Positions 33,087 through 41,669 are shown, counted from the first letter of the stretch. The stretch: 64,000 bases of DNA from Tumebacillus_A lipolyticus (GCF_042682745.1 NZ_JBHUIO010000005.1:124001-188000), one strand, 5' to 3'. Numbers and translations are program-made. The notes: a model not told the origin generated them from the sequence alone.

Positions 33087-34798
33087 AGGCTGCGCTCCTT
33101 TTTCGTCAGAATGTTCACCCCGTCTTCCAGCGTGATCACATCGCCTGCCGACACTCCGCGGAAGACGCGGCCGATCTGTGGCGCATAGAACATGCCGCGG
33201 GCGAACATCTCTTGCGGCGTGCCTGCTGCCGCCACCGCCCCATCGTCGATCAGCACGGCGAAATGCGCATGTTCGGCGGCGAACTCCACATCGTGCGTGA
33301 TCAGCACGACGGTGCCCCCGCGCTGCACGTAGTCGCGCAGATAGCGTCCGAGGTTGTCCTTCTGCCCGGCATCCAACCCGCGCGTCGGCTCGTCGAGCAA
33401 CAGGAGTTTCGGATGCTGCACCAGCACAGCTGCCAAGGCGGCGCGCTGACGCTCCCCACCGCTCAGATCGCGAGGGTTGCGGTCTTTGTGTCCCAGCAGC
33501 CCGAGGCTGTCCAGCACGGCCGAGATCTCGCGCTCCGCCGCCTCCCCCTCTGTCGGCAGCCCGACCATCTCGCGCGAGAATTGGCACTCCTGCCACAGCG
33601 TGTCATGGAAGAGATAGTCGCTCGGATTTTGCGAGAGATAGCCCACAGTGCCTGCGAGATCTGCCGGATCGAGCGATGCGGTCGCTCGCCCCTCGACCTC
33701 CACCGCTCCTGCGCTCGGCTTGAGCAGCGCGATAAAATGGCGAAGCAACGTGCTCTTCCCCGCTCCATTCGCCCCGAGGATCGTCGTGATCGTCCCGCGA
33801 TCGATCTGCAGGGTGAGCTCTTTTAACACCTCATCTTCGCCCGGATAGGCGAAGGAGACGCCAAGCGCCCGCAGTGCGGCTTGCTCCTCCGCTCGCTTCT
33901 GCCCCCACCGGTCGCGCAGCCGAGCGAACAGGCTGCTCTTGCGCTCCACTGCGAAGGCCGGCTCTTCCGGTCGAAGCTGTTCGGCGACGATCTGCCGCGC
34001 CGCTTTGACGGTCAGCGGGCGCTCCGGCAGCTCTGCCGCCACGAACAGGCGGGTGACGGGCGGCAACAGCTCCGGCCGGCACTCTGCCGCATAGGTGGCA
34101 AACCCGGCTGGGTCGCCATCATACTCGATGCGCCCCCCATCCATCGCGGTCACGCGGTCTGCCAGATGCAGCACGCGATCCAAGCGCTGTTCGACGAGGA
34201 TGACAGTCAGGCCGAGCTCTTCGTTCAGCCGCTTGATCAGGTCTAAGATCTCCTGAGCTGTGCCCGGATCGAGCTGCGAGGTCGGCTCGTCGAGCAGCAG
34301 CACATCAGGCTGAAGCGCCATCACCGAGGCGATCGCCACCTTTTGCTTTTCGCCGCCGGAGAGATCTGCCGTCTTCTGCCGCCGCAGATCGGTCAGGTCG
34401 AAAAAGGCCATCACCTCTGCCACTCGGCGTCTCATCTCCGCCTGCGGAACTTGCAAGTTCTCCAGCCCAAAGGCGATCTCGCGCTCCACCTCGCTCATCA
34501 CGAGCTGCTTTTCCGGATCTTGAAAGACCATGCCGATATGGCGTGCGATCTTTCGCTCCGCAAAGTCGCTCAGCAAGGCGTTGCGAAAGCGCGCACTCCC
34601 GGCGATCGTCCCGCCATAAAACTCGGGCACCAGCCCGTTCATCGCGCGCAGCAACGTCGATTTGCCGCAGCCGGAGCGCCCGGCGAGCACGACGAATTCG
34701 CCACGCCGCACCGCCCATGTCAGCTGGTCGAGCGCGGGTGACTGCGCATCCGGATAGGTATAGGTCAGGTCGGTCAGTTGTAGTTCGAGAGCTGCCAT
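33083..34798 (-). CDS. Fused ECF ATPase (EcfA-EcfA')
   Basis: The 571-residue protein holds two ABC ATPase domains in one chain, normally separate EcfA1 and EcfA2. Domain 1: Walker A GRSGCGKST, signature LSGGEKQK, Walker B VLLLDEPTSQLD, switch His in ILVEQRLDR (Gln-Arg in place of the usual His). Domain 2: Walker A GANGAGKST, signature LSGGERQR, Walker B LLLLDEPTRGLD, H-loop VVLITHDVEFA. It starts directly after the EcfT stop and couples to ecfS by a GTGA overlap. It powers substrate release from the S component into the cell. Confidence 0.93.
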   Translation of the reverse strand: MAALELQLTDLTYTYPDAQSPALDQLTWAVRRGEFVVLAGRSGCGKSTLLRAMNGLVPEFYGGTIAGSARFRNALLSDFAERKIARHIGMVFQDPEKQLVMSEVEREIAFGLENLQVPQAEMRRRVAEVMAFFDLTDLRRQKTADLSGGEKQKVAIASVMALQPDVLLLDEPTSQLDPGTAQEILDLIKRLNEELGLTVILVEQRLDRVLHLADRVTAMDGGRIEYDGDPAGFATYAAECRPELLPPVTRLFVAAELPERPLTVKAARQIVAEQLRPEEPAFAVERKSSLFARLRDRWGQKRAEEQAALRALGVSFAYPGEDEVLKELTLQIDRGTITTILGANGAGKSTLLRHFIALLKPSAGAVEVEGRATASLDPADLAGTVGYLSQNPSDYLFHDTLWQECQFSREMVGLPTEGEAAEREISAVLDSLGLLGHKDRNPRDLSGGERQRAALAAVLVQHPKLLLLDEPTRGLDAGQKDNLGRYLRDYVQRGGTVVLITHDVEFAAEHAHFAVLIDDGAVAAAGTPQEMFARGMFYAPQIGRVFRGVSAGDVITLEDGVNILTKKERSL

Positions 34799-35677
34799 CT
34801 AATCGGTTCTCCTTTTCACGAGCACAGGTGGGAGGATGAGCAAGAGGGCGAGCAGGAGCGCCCCTCCAGACGTCCAACCGCCAGCTGCGAGCATCGGCGA
34901 GAGGCGGGGGTAAAAATCGAAGCTGGCCGCGCCGATCGACAGCAGCGCGATCATCAGCGCGAGCGCTGCGAGCATCCCCGCCCAGATCAGCAGGTCGAGC
35001 CGCCGCCAGCGCTCCCGCGTATAGGAGCTGCGGTGGCGCGACCCGAAACCGCGCGCCTCCATCGATTCGGCAACCTGCCACGACCCTTCGAGCGAAGAGA
35101 TCAGCAGGACGTTGAGCATCAGGCTGTGCTTTTTGATCCGCTCGCGGGTTGAACCTTCCTGAAAGCGCACCCCTCTGCTCTGCATCACTTCGCCCACGCT
35201 CTTCGCCTGTTCGGTCAGGTAGGGGATCAGGCGAGCGGTCAGCATGGCGACGACCGCCGATCTGCCCGCCCATTTTGCCATCAGCCCGAGCGCGCGGTCT
35301 GGAGACAGCCAGGCGAGATAGAGATTGCCCGCGCCGAGCACGACGAGCAGGCGCAGCACCATGACGATGCCGAACAGGATCGCCTCCAGGGTGATGCGCA
35401 GCGCCCCCAAGACGGGAATTCGCGGTCCGTCGAACAGGATCGTCGCACCGTCTTTGGAGATCAGCACGTTGAGCGCGAGGATGATCAGCAGCAAGGGCCA
35501 AGCGTAGCGCATCGTTTTCAAAAAAGTTCTCGCCCCTCCGCTCGTCAGCAGCGCGCAGATCGTGACGCCGAACAGGGCGAGCAGATAGAGCGGGTGCCCG
35601 GTGAGCAGCGCCATCATCATCAACAGCAGCGGATAGATGGCGAGCGTCAGCGCATGCAGCCGTTCGAAGCGCCTCAT
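34799..35677 (-). CDS. ecfT: ECF transporter transmembrane component EcfT
   Basis: The 292-residue protein has N-terminal helices, a cytoplasmic coupling region and C-terminal helices. The two coupling helices carry the family's x-R-G motifs: GEVMQSRGVRF and AESMEARGFGS, which dock into the grooves of the two ATPase domains. Start overlaps the lipoprotein stop as ATGA and its stop abuts the ATPase ATG. It links the ATPase to the S component in the same operon. Confidence 0.92.
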   Translation of the reverse strand: MRRFERLHALTLAIYPLLLMMMALLTGHPLYLLALFGVTICALLTSGGARTFLKTMRYAWPLLLIILALNVLISKDGATILFDGPRIPVLGALRITLEAILFGIVMVLRLLVVLGAGNLYLAWLSPDRALGLMAKWAGRSAVVAMLTARLIPYLTEQAKSVGEVMQSRGVRFQEGSTRERIKKHSLMLNVLLISSLEGSWQVAESMEARGFGSRHRSSYTRERWRRLDLLIWAGMLAALALMIALLSIGAASFDFYPRLSPMLAAGGWTSGGALLLALLLILPPVLVKRRTD

Positions 35678-36888
35678 GGTGCGACCGGAATGCCGACCGC
35701 TGTGCTGCCGCTCAGCACGATGCCCACCTTGCCGCGCAGCTTGCTTCCTCCGCTGGTCATCGTATTGACCGCTTCGTCGAGCGCCGCGTCGTTCACGCCG
35801 ATCAACAGCCAGGTCGGCGTGGTATCGCCATTGCCCGTTCCGGTCGCGACGACCATCGCCTGCCCGGCTTTGCCGCTCTCATCCCCTGTATAGTCGAGCA
35901 TTTGCACCGCTCCATCCTTCACTTTTGCATAGATGCCGGTGCGCGTTGGGCTGCTCATCACGTCCTGTACGGAAGAGTGGTCTTCCAGCTCCGACCAGAG
36001 GCCGAGCAGGATCACGTTGGTCGTGTTTTCGATCAAGGTCTGGTTGCGATACGACGCGGTGCTCACGCCCTGCGCGCCTTGTCCGCGCAAGGCGGATGCC
36101 AAGCGATCCGCATCATCAGCATGGCCGTCGCTGTAGTAGATGACAGTCCCCGGTCGCGCGCCTTCATATCCGCTCGTGAACGGATGCGGGTAAGAGGCGA
36201 CGACCGCTGGCGTGTTCGATCCGCTGCCCGACCAGTCATGGTAATCCCACCAGACGCTGGCCGAGTTTTTCGCCGCATATGCGTCCGCCCCCACGCTTGA
36301 GACCACCCCGTTCACGTAGTAAAACCAGTCCCGTTTTTTCCGCGTGAAGATCGACTTATCGGTGTAGCCAGACTTGACTCCGTTGATGCTGTTGACGAAG
36401 CTGCCGCCGTACGCCGTCTCGATTTCGAGATGTTGGCGCATCACATCCATCACCGACTCGCCGCCGTAGTAGCTGACCGAGCGGTTAAACTCGGAAACGG
36501 CGCCAAAATTGTGGGTGACGAGCATCTGCAAGTTGCCCGCCGGCTGCTTTTTGCCAGGTGATGGCTGCTGCGGTGCGGTCGAACCACCGTTCGCCGGCTT
36601 GCTCGCATTCGAGCCTTTCGAAGCGTCAGGCTTGTCGCTCTTGGCCGGCGGGGTATTGTTGCCGGCAGCCGCCCCGGCTTGCTCGTTCGGTTTTGTATCT
36701 TCCGCCTGCTGCTGCTCTTGGTCTTTTTGTTCCGCTTCCTTTTCAGGCTGCTCTTGCTCGGGGAGCTGGACGACGACCTGCTCCGGCAAATTCCCTTCCT
36801 GCTGTTTGCTCGACTCGCTTTGGCTGCCACATCCGGTGATCATCAAGGCGAGCGCAAGAAAAAGTCCAAGCTGTGAGGTGAGCTTCAT
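35674..36888 (-). CDS. DUF4430-domain lipoprotein, putative B12-binding
   Basis: The 404-residue precursor has lipobox MITGCG, then a disordered Gln/Glu/Ala/Ser/Pro linker to about residue 110. Residues 113-205 form a DUF4430 domain, with YGGESVMDVMRQHLEIET, FVNSINGVKSGYT and DWFYYVNGVVSSVGADAY. This is the fold of the C-terminal domain of transcobalamin and intrinsic factor, which covers bound B12. The C-terminal 190 residues (PGTVIYYSDGHADDADRLA and on) are unrecognised, alpha/beta in pattern. It is likely membrane-anchored beside the ECF complex and could hand ligand to EcfS. B12 binding is inferred. Confidence 0.82.
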   Translation of the reverse strand: MKLTSQLGLFLALALMITGCGSQSESSKQQEGNLPEQVVVQLPEQEQPEKEAEQKDQEQQQAEDTKPNEQAGAAAGNNTPPAKSDKPDASKGSNASKPANGGSTAPQQPSPGKKQPAGNLQMLVTHNFGAVSEFNRSVSYYGGESVMDVMRQHLEIETAYGGSFVNSINGVKSGYTDKSIFTRKKRDWFYYVNGVVSSVGADAYAAKNSASVWWDYHDWSGSGSNTPAVVASYPHPFTSGYEGARPGTVIYYSDGHADDADRLASALRGQGAQGVSTASYRNQTLIENTTNVILLGLWSELEDHSSVQDVMSSPTRTGIYAKVKDGAVQMLDYTGDESGKAGQAMVVATGTGNGDTTPTWLLIGVNDAALDEAVNTMTSGGSKLRGKVGIVLSGSTAVGIPVAP

Positions 36889-36913
36889 GGCGCACTTTCC
36901 TCCTGTTCAATGG

Positions 36914-36950
36914 TAAAAAGAGGGGGAGGCTCTTCACAGAGCCTCTCCCG
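36914..36950 (-). terminator. Internal partial terminator in the B12 operon
   Basis: On the minus strand GGGAGAGGCTC and GAGCCTCCCCC pair around TGTGA and are followed by TCTTTTTACC. It lies between the first S-layer gene and the lipoprotein, so the surface protein would be made in excess of the transporter. Confidence 0.65.
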
Positions 36951-36959
36951 TACAGCGTA

Positions 36960-38267
36960 CTATTTATTCGTTCCGTTCATGACATTCACGATCGCAGTCG
37001 AAACTTCAGCTCGCGAAGCGGTCGCATGCGGGCGGAACGTTCCTTCCGCATCGCCGCTCATCAGGCCAAACTCGACGGCCGCTCTGACGAACGGACGCGC
37101 CCAGCTGCTGACATCTCCCCGATCCTGGAAGCTCAGCTCCTGCATGTTCGAGGTCGGTTCGATCCCGGCGAAGCGAACGAGCACGACGGCCAGCTCTTCG
37201 CGAGTCAGACCTGCGCTCGGACGGAAGGTGCCTTCCTTGTCCCCGCTCATGTACCCTTTGCGAACGACCGTCTCAATGAACGTCTGGTACGCGTTTTGGT
37301 TCACATCGCGGAAAGAAGCGGGGCCGCCCAAGTTCAGGTCACCGCTGGACAGCGCCAAAATCTTGGTCAGCTCGCCGCGGGTGACCGGACGCTTCGGTTG
37401 AAACTCTCCGTTGCCCGAGCCGATGACGATCCCCTTTTTCGCGAGCGCAAGGATCGATTCGTTCGCCCAGTCAACGCCTTGCAGGTCGGTGAAAGAGGCG
37501 TTCGGGTTGCCGACGAGCAGGTTGAGGCGACCGGTACGAATCAATTGCGGAACGCCCGTCTGCTGATCGACTTTGTCGATCTCCAGCTGGAGCAGTCCCG
37601 GCTGATCTGCCTTGAGCGTGGCGACACCGTCTGCGCCCGTCTGCCAAAGCGTCTCCGCTGTGCCCGCCTTCTGAACGGCCGCACCCTCTACGTCGACGGT
37701 GGTGACGGTCGGATTCCATTCCTCATCATAGGTGGTCTGCTCCGCCGTCACCTTGACGGTGAACGATTCGCCGACAGCAGGCGTGGTCGTCGAGAAGCTG
37801 ACTTGCGGGAAGAGCGTCTGCGTGTAGTCATAATAGCCCCAGACCACCTCATCGCCATCGTGGATCTCCGATGCATCAGCAGAGATGTCCGGCGCTTTCC
37901 CGTTGACCCAGACCGACCAGCCGGCATTCGCGTTGAGATCTTTTTCTCCCAGCGTGCCGATCTTGGAGATGTAGGAGCCGAAGGAAACCGTCTTCGCCTC
38001 ATAGGTGAGCTTCTGCTCGCTGAGCAGTTTCATCAGCGCGCCCATCGCGGTCGGCTTCTGCATCGTGATCGTTTCACCGACCGTGTTGGTGAACGAAGCG
38101 GAGCCGACGTTTAACACCTTCTCCTCATGCATGCCGTTTAATCCGGCCACCCGGACCTTGACGGTCGTCAGGCTATCATCTGCTGCCAGCACAGCTCCCG
38201 TCTGCGGAATGAGCAGGGAGGTCGCCAGCAGGACGCCAGCAGAAATCTTTGTGATGCGCTTAGCCAT
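36960..38267 (-). CDS. S-layer protein with DUF4430 domain, putative B12-binding
   Basis: The 435-residue precursor has a signal peptide to about residue 29. Residues 35-118 form a DUF4430-like domain: ETITMQKPTAMGALMKLLSEQ, LTYEAKTVSFGSYISKIG, AGWSVWVNGKAPDISADA and GDEVVWGYYDYT. A beta-rich, Ig-like region follows to about 235, then three SLH repeats (GIVIGSGNGEFQPKRPVTRGEL, RKGYMSGDKEGTFRPSAGLTREEL, EFGLMSGDAEGTFRPHATASRAEV). It is the first gene after the cobalamin riboswitch, with its own terminator after it, so it should be abundant and surface-bound when B12 is scarce. Confidence 0.85.
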   Translation of the reverse strand: MAKRITKISAGVLLATSLLIPQTGAVLAADDSLTTVKVRVAGLNGMHEEKVLNVGSASFTNTVGETITMQKPTAMGALMKLLSEQKLTYEAKTVSFGSYISKIGTLGEKDLNANAGWSVWVNGKAPDISADASEIHDGDEVVWGYYDYTQTLFPQVSFSTTTPAVGESFTVKVTAEQTTYDEEWNPTVTTVDVEGAAVQKAGTAETLWQTGADGVATLKADQPGLLQLEIDKVDQQTGVPQLIRTGRLNLLVGNPNASFTDLQGVDWANESILALAKKGIVIGSGNGEFQPKRPVTRGELTKILALSSGDLNLGGPASFRDVNQNAYQTFIETVVRKGYMSGDKEGTFRPSAGLTREELAVVLVRFAGIEPTSNMQELSFQDRGDVSSWARPFVRAAVEFGLMSGDAEGTFRPHATASRAEVSTAIVNVMNGTNK

Positions 38268-38310
38268 TAGTCATTCTCCTCTCAGGAATCATTTGGAAAA
38301 CGGATCTCGT

Positions 38311-38341
38311 AAAAAAACTCCTGCCGCATGGTCAGGAGTTG
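38311..38341 (-). terminator. Riboswitch expression-platform terminator
   Basis: On the minus strand AACTCCTG pairs with CAGGAGTT around ACCATGCGG and continues into TTTTTT. It lies between the cobalamin aptamer and the first ORF, so the riboswitch controls transcription by attenuation. Confidence 0.85.
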
Positions 38342-38374
38342 AAGGCTCTTAGAATCAGGATCTTTTGATGACGC

Positions 38375-38590
38375 CAAGCTGCAAGATGACCTGGTTCCTG
38401 TACCTTCCCTCCGAAAGCACGTAGGACTGCGATTGGAAGAAGGTTTCCTGACTCACGGGTCTGCCGCCAGCTCACACCTTCTCATCCGAACGGACAATGG
38501 CATCTGTGAGCGCGTCACCGTATACAGTAGCGGGGGCTGCAGTGGATTTGCACCACTTTCCCTACTCTTCCAGTCTCAGTGGTAGTTTAT
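38375..38590 (-). promoter_or_regulatory. Cobalamin riboswitch
   Basis: The leftward leader carries the B12 aptamer signs: GGGAAAGTGGTGCAAATCCA, then GCAGCCCCCGCTACTGT, a variable arm, and the B12 box GTGAGTCAGGAAACCTTC. The order and spacing fit the roughly 200-nt class. B12 binding should stop transcription at the terminator 34 nt downstream. The gene-free stretch 38268-38658 is filled by this aptamer, its terminator, and the terminator of the next leftward gene. Exact ends are approximate. Confidence 0.93.
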
Positions 38591-38613
38591 CATTTCGCTT
38601 TGGCTTGGACAAG

Positions 38614-38645
38614 CAAAAAGACCAGCCGACAGCGGGCTGGTCTTT
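38614..38645 (-). terminator. Terminator of the 122-codon gene
   Basis: On the minus strand AAAGACCAGCC and GGCTGGTCTTT pair around CGCTGT-type loop, followed by TTGC. Confidence 0.8.
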
Positions 38646-38658
38646 CCTGTGCTCGTCT

Positions 38659-39027
38659 CTACTGCTCTTCGAAGCGATCCTTCCGCATCTCCGGAACGGC
38701 GCCGAGCGGAAGAAATGCCGCCCGGGAGTTGATCAGCGAATGGTCGATCAGCGAGTTGTAGTTGTGCACCATGTCGAGCACCTTTTTAAAATCTGCTTCC
38801 GAGTTGAACTCGCCTTGCAGATGAGTGTCGAACAGCGAGGCGGCAAACTGTCTGTCCGCCTTCGCCTTGTTGACAGCAGCTTCCAGCTTCTCGGCCATGA
38901 CGGTGTTGCCGAGCGCCCGCATGCCCTTCAGCTCAAGGCTGAAGGCGCCGACCGCAAAGTTGGCAGCTGCGACAGCCGCTTGGATCACCATAAATTCGTT
39001 CGAGCGAAAAATTGCTTCGTTAAGCAT
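38659..39027 (-). CDS. Helical hypothetical protein, 122 residues
   Basis: I do not recognise it. The protein is all-helical (NEFMVIQAAVAAANFAVGAF, ALGNTVMAEKLEAAVNKAKA, FKKVLDMVHNYNSLIDHSL), soluble, without signal peptide. RBS GAGGTGA precedes the ATG by about 9 nt. It sits upstream of the B12 operon behind a strong terminator, so it is a separate unit. Confidence 0.65.
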   Translation of the reverse strand: MLNEAIFRSNEFMVIQAAVAAANFAVGAFSLELKGMRALGNTVMAEKLEAAVNKAKADRQFAASLFDTHLQGEFNSEADFKKVLDMVHNYNSLIDHSLINSRAAFLPLGAVPEMRKDRFEEQ

Positions 39028-39123
39028 CTCTTGTTCACCTCAAGTTGGAGTGCAATCTTGCTCTCATCTTAGCGGAGCGGGAAACGGAGGTCAAATCCTC
39101 CCTGCGGCAAGCGCGTTTCCGCC

Positions 39124-39882
39124 CTAGTTGATCAGCGAGTATCCCCCGTCGATGATCAGCGTCTGCCCGACGATCATCTTCGCCTGTTCGGTGCAGAGGA
39201 AGTGCACCGCATCGGCGATGTCCTCCGGCGTGACCATGCGGCCAGCAGGCGTGCGGCTGATCGCGTCGTTGATCATCTCCTCGCGGTTCGGAAAGTGCGT
39301 CAGCGCGTCTGTGTCGACAGCCGCTCCCGACACCGCGTTGACGATGATGTTCTTATGAGCAAGCTCTGCTCCGAGATAGCGCGTGAGCGATTCGAGCGCC
39401 GCTTTCGAAGTGCCGACACAGGTGTAATTTTTCAAGGCGAAGCGACTGCCGAGCGAAGAGATCGAGACGATCGCACCGCCCCCACGCTGCTCCATCAGCG
39501 GAACGGCCCGCTGTGCGAGGAACAGCAGCGCCTTCGCGTTGATGTTCAGCGTCCAATCCCAGTGCTTCTCCTCCACTTCCATCGCCGGAAGCTGCACGCC
39601 AGACGCGGCGTTGGAGACCAGAATATCAAGCCCGCCCATCGTCTCCTTGATCTCTTCGAACAGCTGGTCGATCTTGTCGAGGTCGCCGACGTTCGCTTTG
39701 ACGATGTGACATTTCCGCCCCATGATCTCGATCAGCTTTTGCGTCTCTTCCGCAGGTTTGCGGTTGCGGAAGAAGTTGATCACGATGTCTGCGCCTTCCG
39801 ATGCGAGCTTGAGCGCGATCGATTTGCCGATGCCGCGAGATCCGCCGGTGATCAGCGCTGTTTTTCCTGTGAGTGTGGTCAT
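39124..39882 (-). CDS. fabL: Enoyl-[acyl-carrier-protein] reductase FabL (NADPH)
   Basis: This SDR enzyme reduces trans-2-enoyl-ACP in fatty acid elongation. It has TALITGGSRGIGKSIALKLA, NAASGVQLPAMEVEEKHWDWTLNINAKALL, Tyr-Lys catalysis in NYTCVGTSKAALESLTRYLG and AVSGAAVDTDALTHFPNREE. These are FabL (YgaA) hallmarks, distinct from ordinary SDRs. The frame opens at 39930; the ATG at 39882 has GGAGGGG upstream. A second enoyl reductase, FabI, lies at 47.1 kb, so the genome carries both, as B. subtilis does. Confidence 0.9.
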   Translation of the reverse strand: MTTLTGKTALITGGSRGIGKSIALKLASEGADIVINFFRNRKPAEETQKLIEIMGRKCHIVKANVGDLDKIDQLFEEIKETMGGLDILVSNAASGVQLPAMEVEEKHWDWTLNINAKALLFLAQRAVPLMEQRGGGAIVSISSLGSRFALKNYTCVGTSKAALESLTRYLGAELAHKNIIVNAVSGAAVDTDALTHFPNREEMINDAISRTPAGRMVTPEDIADAVHFLCTEQAKMIVGQTLIIDGGYSLIN

Positions 39883-39953
39883 GATGAGGTCCCCTCCATT
39901 AGTAGCTGGTAGTAGGAGTAAGTATAGCATAAGGTTGTTCGAGGTGGTAGCGA

Positions 39954-40808
39954 TCAGTTGGCGGCCCGCTTTTTTTCGATCGTCCGCTTCGCTTTTGTCA
40001 CGATGCGCTTCGTCGCTTTCGAATCAGTTGCTTCCAGCCATTCTTGACAAACTTGAAGCACCCAGCCCGGGTTCGATTTGCTCGCATCGTTCAACCAGTT
40101 TCCCACCGAATCTTGAACGTACTTGGAGCGATCCGCTTTGACACGATCGAGCAACTGCAAGGCCCGAGCCGGATTTTGCTTCAGCTCGTCGATGTGCTTG
40201 CTCCACACCCCACGCGGTCGCGTCGATTCGATCGCAAACCTTCTGATGTTTTCATCGCTGTCGACCACCCATGCTTGGAAAAGGTGAATCGAGCCTTCAA
40301 GCGACTGTGTGATCGATCCCCTGACCGCCATCCAAGCGATCTCTCTGACACCGAAATGCGGGTCGGCAGCAAACGGTTTGATCTGAGCTAGCTTTTCTTC
40401 GATCGACAAGCTGTCGTTCACGCCGACCACATAGGCTGCCCAACAGCGAACGCTGTCTGAGCGATGGCTGGACAGCGCATGAAAAAGCGTCCCCCTTCGA
40501 TCCTCCTCCAGATCGGCTAGCAGTTCGAACAGCTTCTTCCCGATGAGAGGAAGCAGCTTCATAATTCCCTGCCCTTTCGCTCGCTCCAGCTCCGATTGCA
40601 CCGTGCTGACAGCTTCTCCCAACCCGAGCGCCGGAAGGGTATGCTGAAGCAGAATCGCATGATCAACCGCAAGCCATTCGGTCAGATTTACGCTCTCAAT
40701 CCTGCCAGCCAGCAGGAGCTCCGCCACCTCTGCTGGAATGTCAGAAGCTTTTCGCGCGCCCTTTCGATTTAGTACCCAATCCTCGACAATCGCGCTTTCG
40801 ATTTCCAT
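39954..40808 (-). CDS. DNA alkylation repair HEAT-repeat protein (AlkC/AlkD-like)
   Basis: The 284-residue protein has HEAT repeats and the signature IRRFAIESTRPRGVWSKHI, YVQDSVGNWLNDASKSNPGWV and a C-terminal basic tail (IVTKAKRTIEKKRAAN). These are typical of the AlkC-like DNA alkylation repair family, which removes 3-methyladenine and similar lesions. The frame begins at 40826, but GAGGAGGCGA stands directly before the ATG at 40808. It is a single gene, leftward. Confidence 0.85.
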   Translation of the reverse strand: MEIESAIVEDWVLNRKGARKASDIPAEVAELLLAGRIESVNLTEWLAVDHAILLQHTLPALGLGEAVSTVQSELERAKGQGIMKLLPLIGKKLFELLADLEEDRRGTLFHALSSHRSDSVRCWAAYVVGVNDSLSIEEKLAQIKPFAADPHFGVREIAWMAVRGSITQSLEGSIHLFQAWVVDSDENIRRFAIESTRPRGVWSKHIDELKQNPARALQLLDRVKADRSKYVQDSVGNWLNDASKSNPGWVLQVCQEWLEATDSKATKRIVTKAKRTIEKKRAAN

Positions 40809-40982
40809 TCGCCTCCTCTCTCTCACCTGAAAGGCGTCCTGTTGAACGGCTGCCCGAACTGTTCAAGATCACCTTTCAGCGAAAACATGCTCTCCCCATC
40901 ATAGCGGAGTTTAGGGAACAGCTCAAAAGCGAATGAACTACCTGCTTATATCAAACGGCAGAACATCGAGCAGAACAGCAAA

Positions 40983-41070
40983 CAAGCTGACGTCCGATCT
41001 CCTCAGACGTCAGCTTGCGGTCACTGCTGGCAAACGGTGTGCCCCCGATCGTGGTGACAGCGCACGATCG
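40983..41070. repeat. Two adjacent perfect inverted repeats without T-tracts
   Basis: CAAGCTGACGTC (40983-40994) and GACGTCAGCTTG (41006-41017) form a perfect 12-bp inverted repeat; CGATCGTG (41046) and CACGATCG (41063-41070) form a second of 8 bp. They follow the stop of the gene at 41082 in the leftward direction. The first is followed on the minus strand only by TTTGCTGTT, so it is at best a weak terminator. Confidence 0.55.
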
Positions 41071-41081
41071 AGACGGCAGGC

Positions 41082-41612
41082 TTATGCTTTCAGCTTTTTC
41101 AGCTCTTGCTGGAGCTCCTGATCTGCCGCTTGCAACAGTTTCAAGATGTCTTGCTGGTTGGTCTGGAGCTTGGCGAAAGTCGCTTTGATCTTCTTGCTGT
41201 CCTTCGCTTCGGCTGCCGCTCGCAGCTCCTGGCGCAAATCTCGATACTGCTGCTTGCTCTCCTTGAGCCGGCCCATCAGCGCATGGTACTGCTTCAGATC
41301 CTCCTTGACCTGTTGCTGCAGTTTCTGGTCTTTCGCAGCTTCCATCTTCTGATGCAAGTCTTTGCTGTGCGCGTGGATGTTTTCCATCTGGGTGCGAATT
41401 TGATCATGCATCGCTTTCAGTTGCTTGAGATCGACACCAGCATCGAGAAGCGCCTGCTTGTGCTCATCTGTCAACTGTTTGTGTTGATGACCGCCATGCT
41501 CGGCGGGCTGATGGACATTGTTCGCATTCGAATCTGCCAGCGCGCCTCCGCTGCCTGTCAGCGTGAGCGCTCCGATGATCATGGTGGCGAAAATCGTTTT
41601 TGCAAGCTTCAT
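41082..41612 (-). CDS. Secreted helical (Spy/CpxP-like) protein
   Basis: The 176-residue precursor has a signal peptide (MKLAKTIFATMIIGALTLTG) and then a His-rich patch, HQPAEHGGHQHKQL. The rest is charged, coiled-coil-prone helices (MHDQIRTQMENIHAHSKDLH, KLQQQVKEDLKQYHALMGRL). Build resembles Spy/CpxP-type periplasmic chaperones or metal-binding helical proteins, but I cannot assign a family. The frame opens at 41645; the ATG at 41612 has AAAGGAG before it. Confidence 0.75.
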   Translation of the reverse strand: MKLAKTIFATMIIGALTLTGSGGALADSNANNVHQPAEHGGHQHKQLTDEHKQALLDAGVDLKQLKAMHDQIRTQMENIHAHSKDLHQKMEAAKDQKLQQQVKEDLKQYHALMGRLKESKQQYRDLRQELRAAAEAKDSKKIKATFAKLQTNQQDILKLLQAADQELQQELKKLKA

Positions 41613-41669
41613 GCATACCACTCCTTTCGCCTGTAGGATACCCATTGTCGTTCAAAACATTGTAATACG

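Noticed and set aside
32358..33596. 412-codon version of the EcfS frame
   Set aside because: The first 170 codons are an Arg/Ala-rich shadow of the ATPase gene; the membrane protein begins at the GTG overlapping the ATPase stop.
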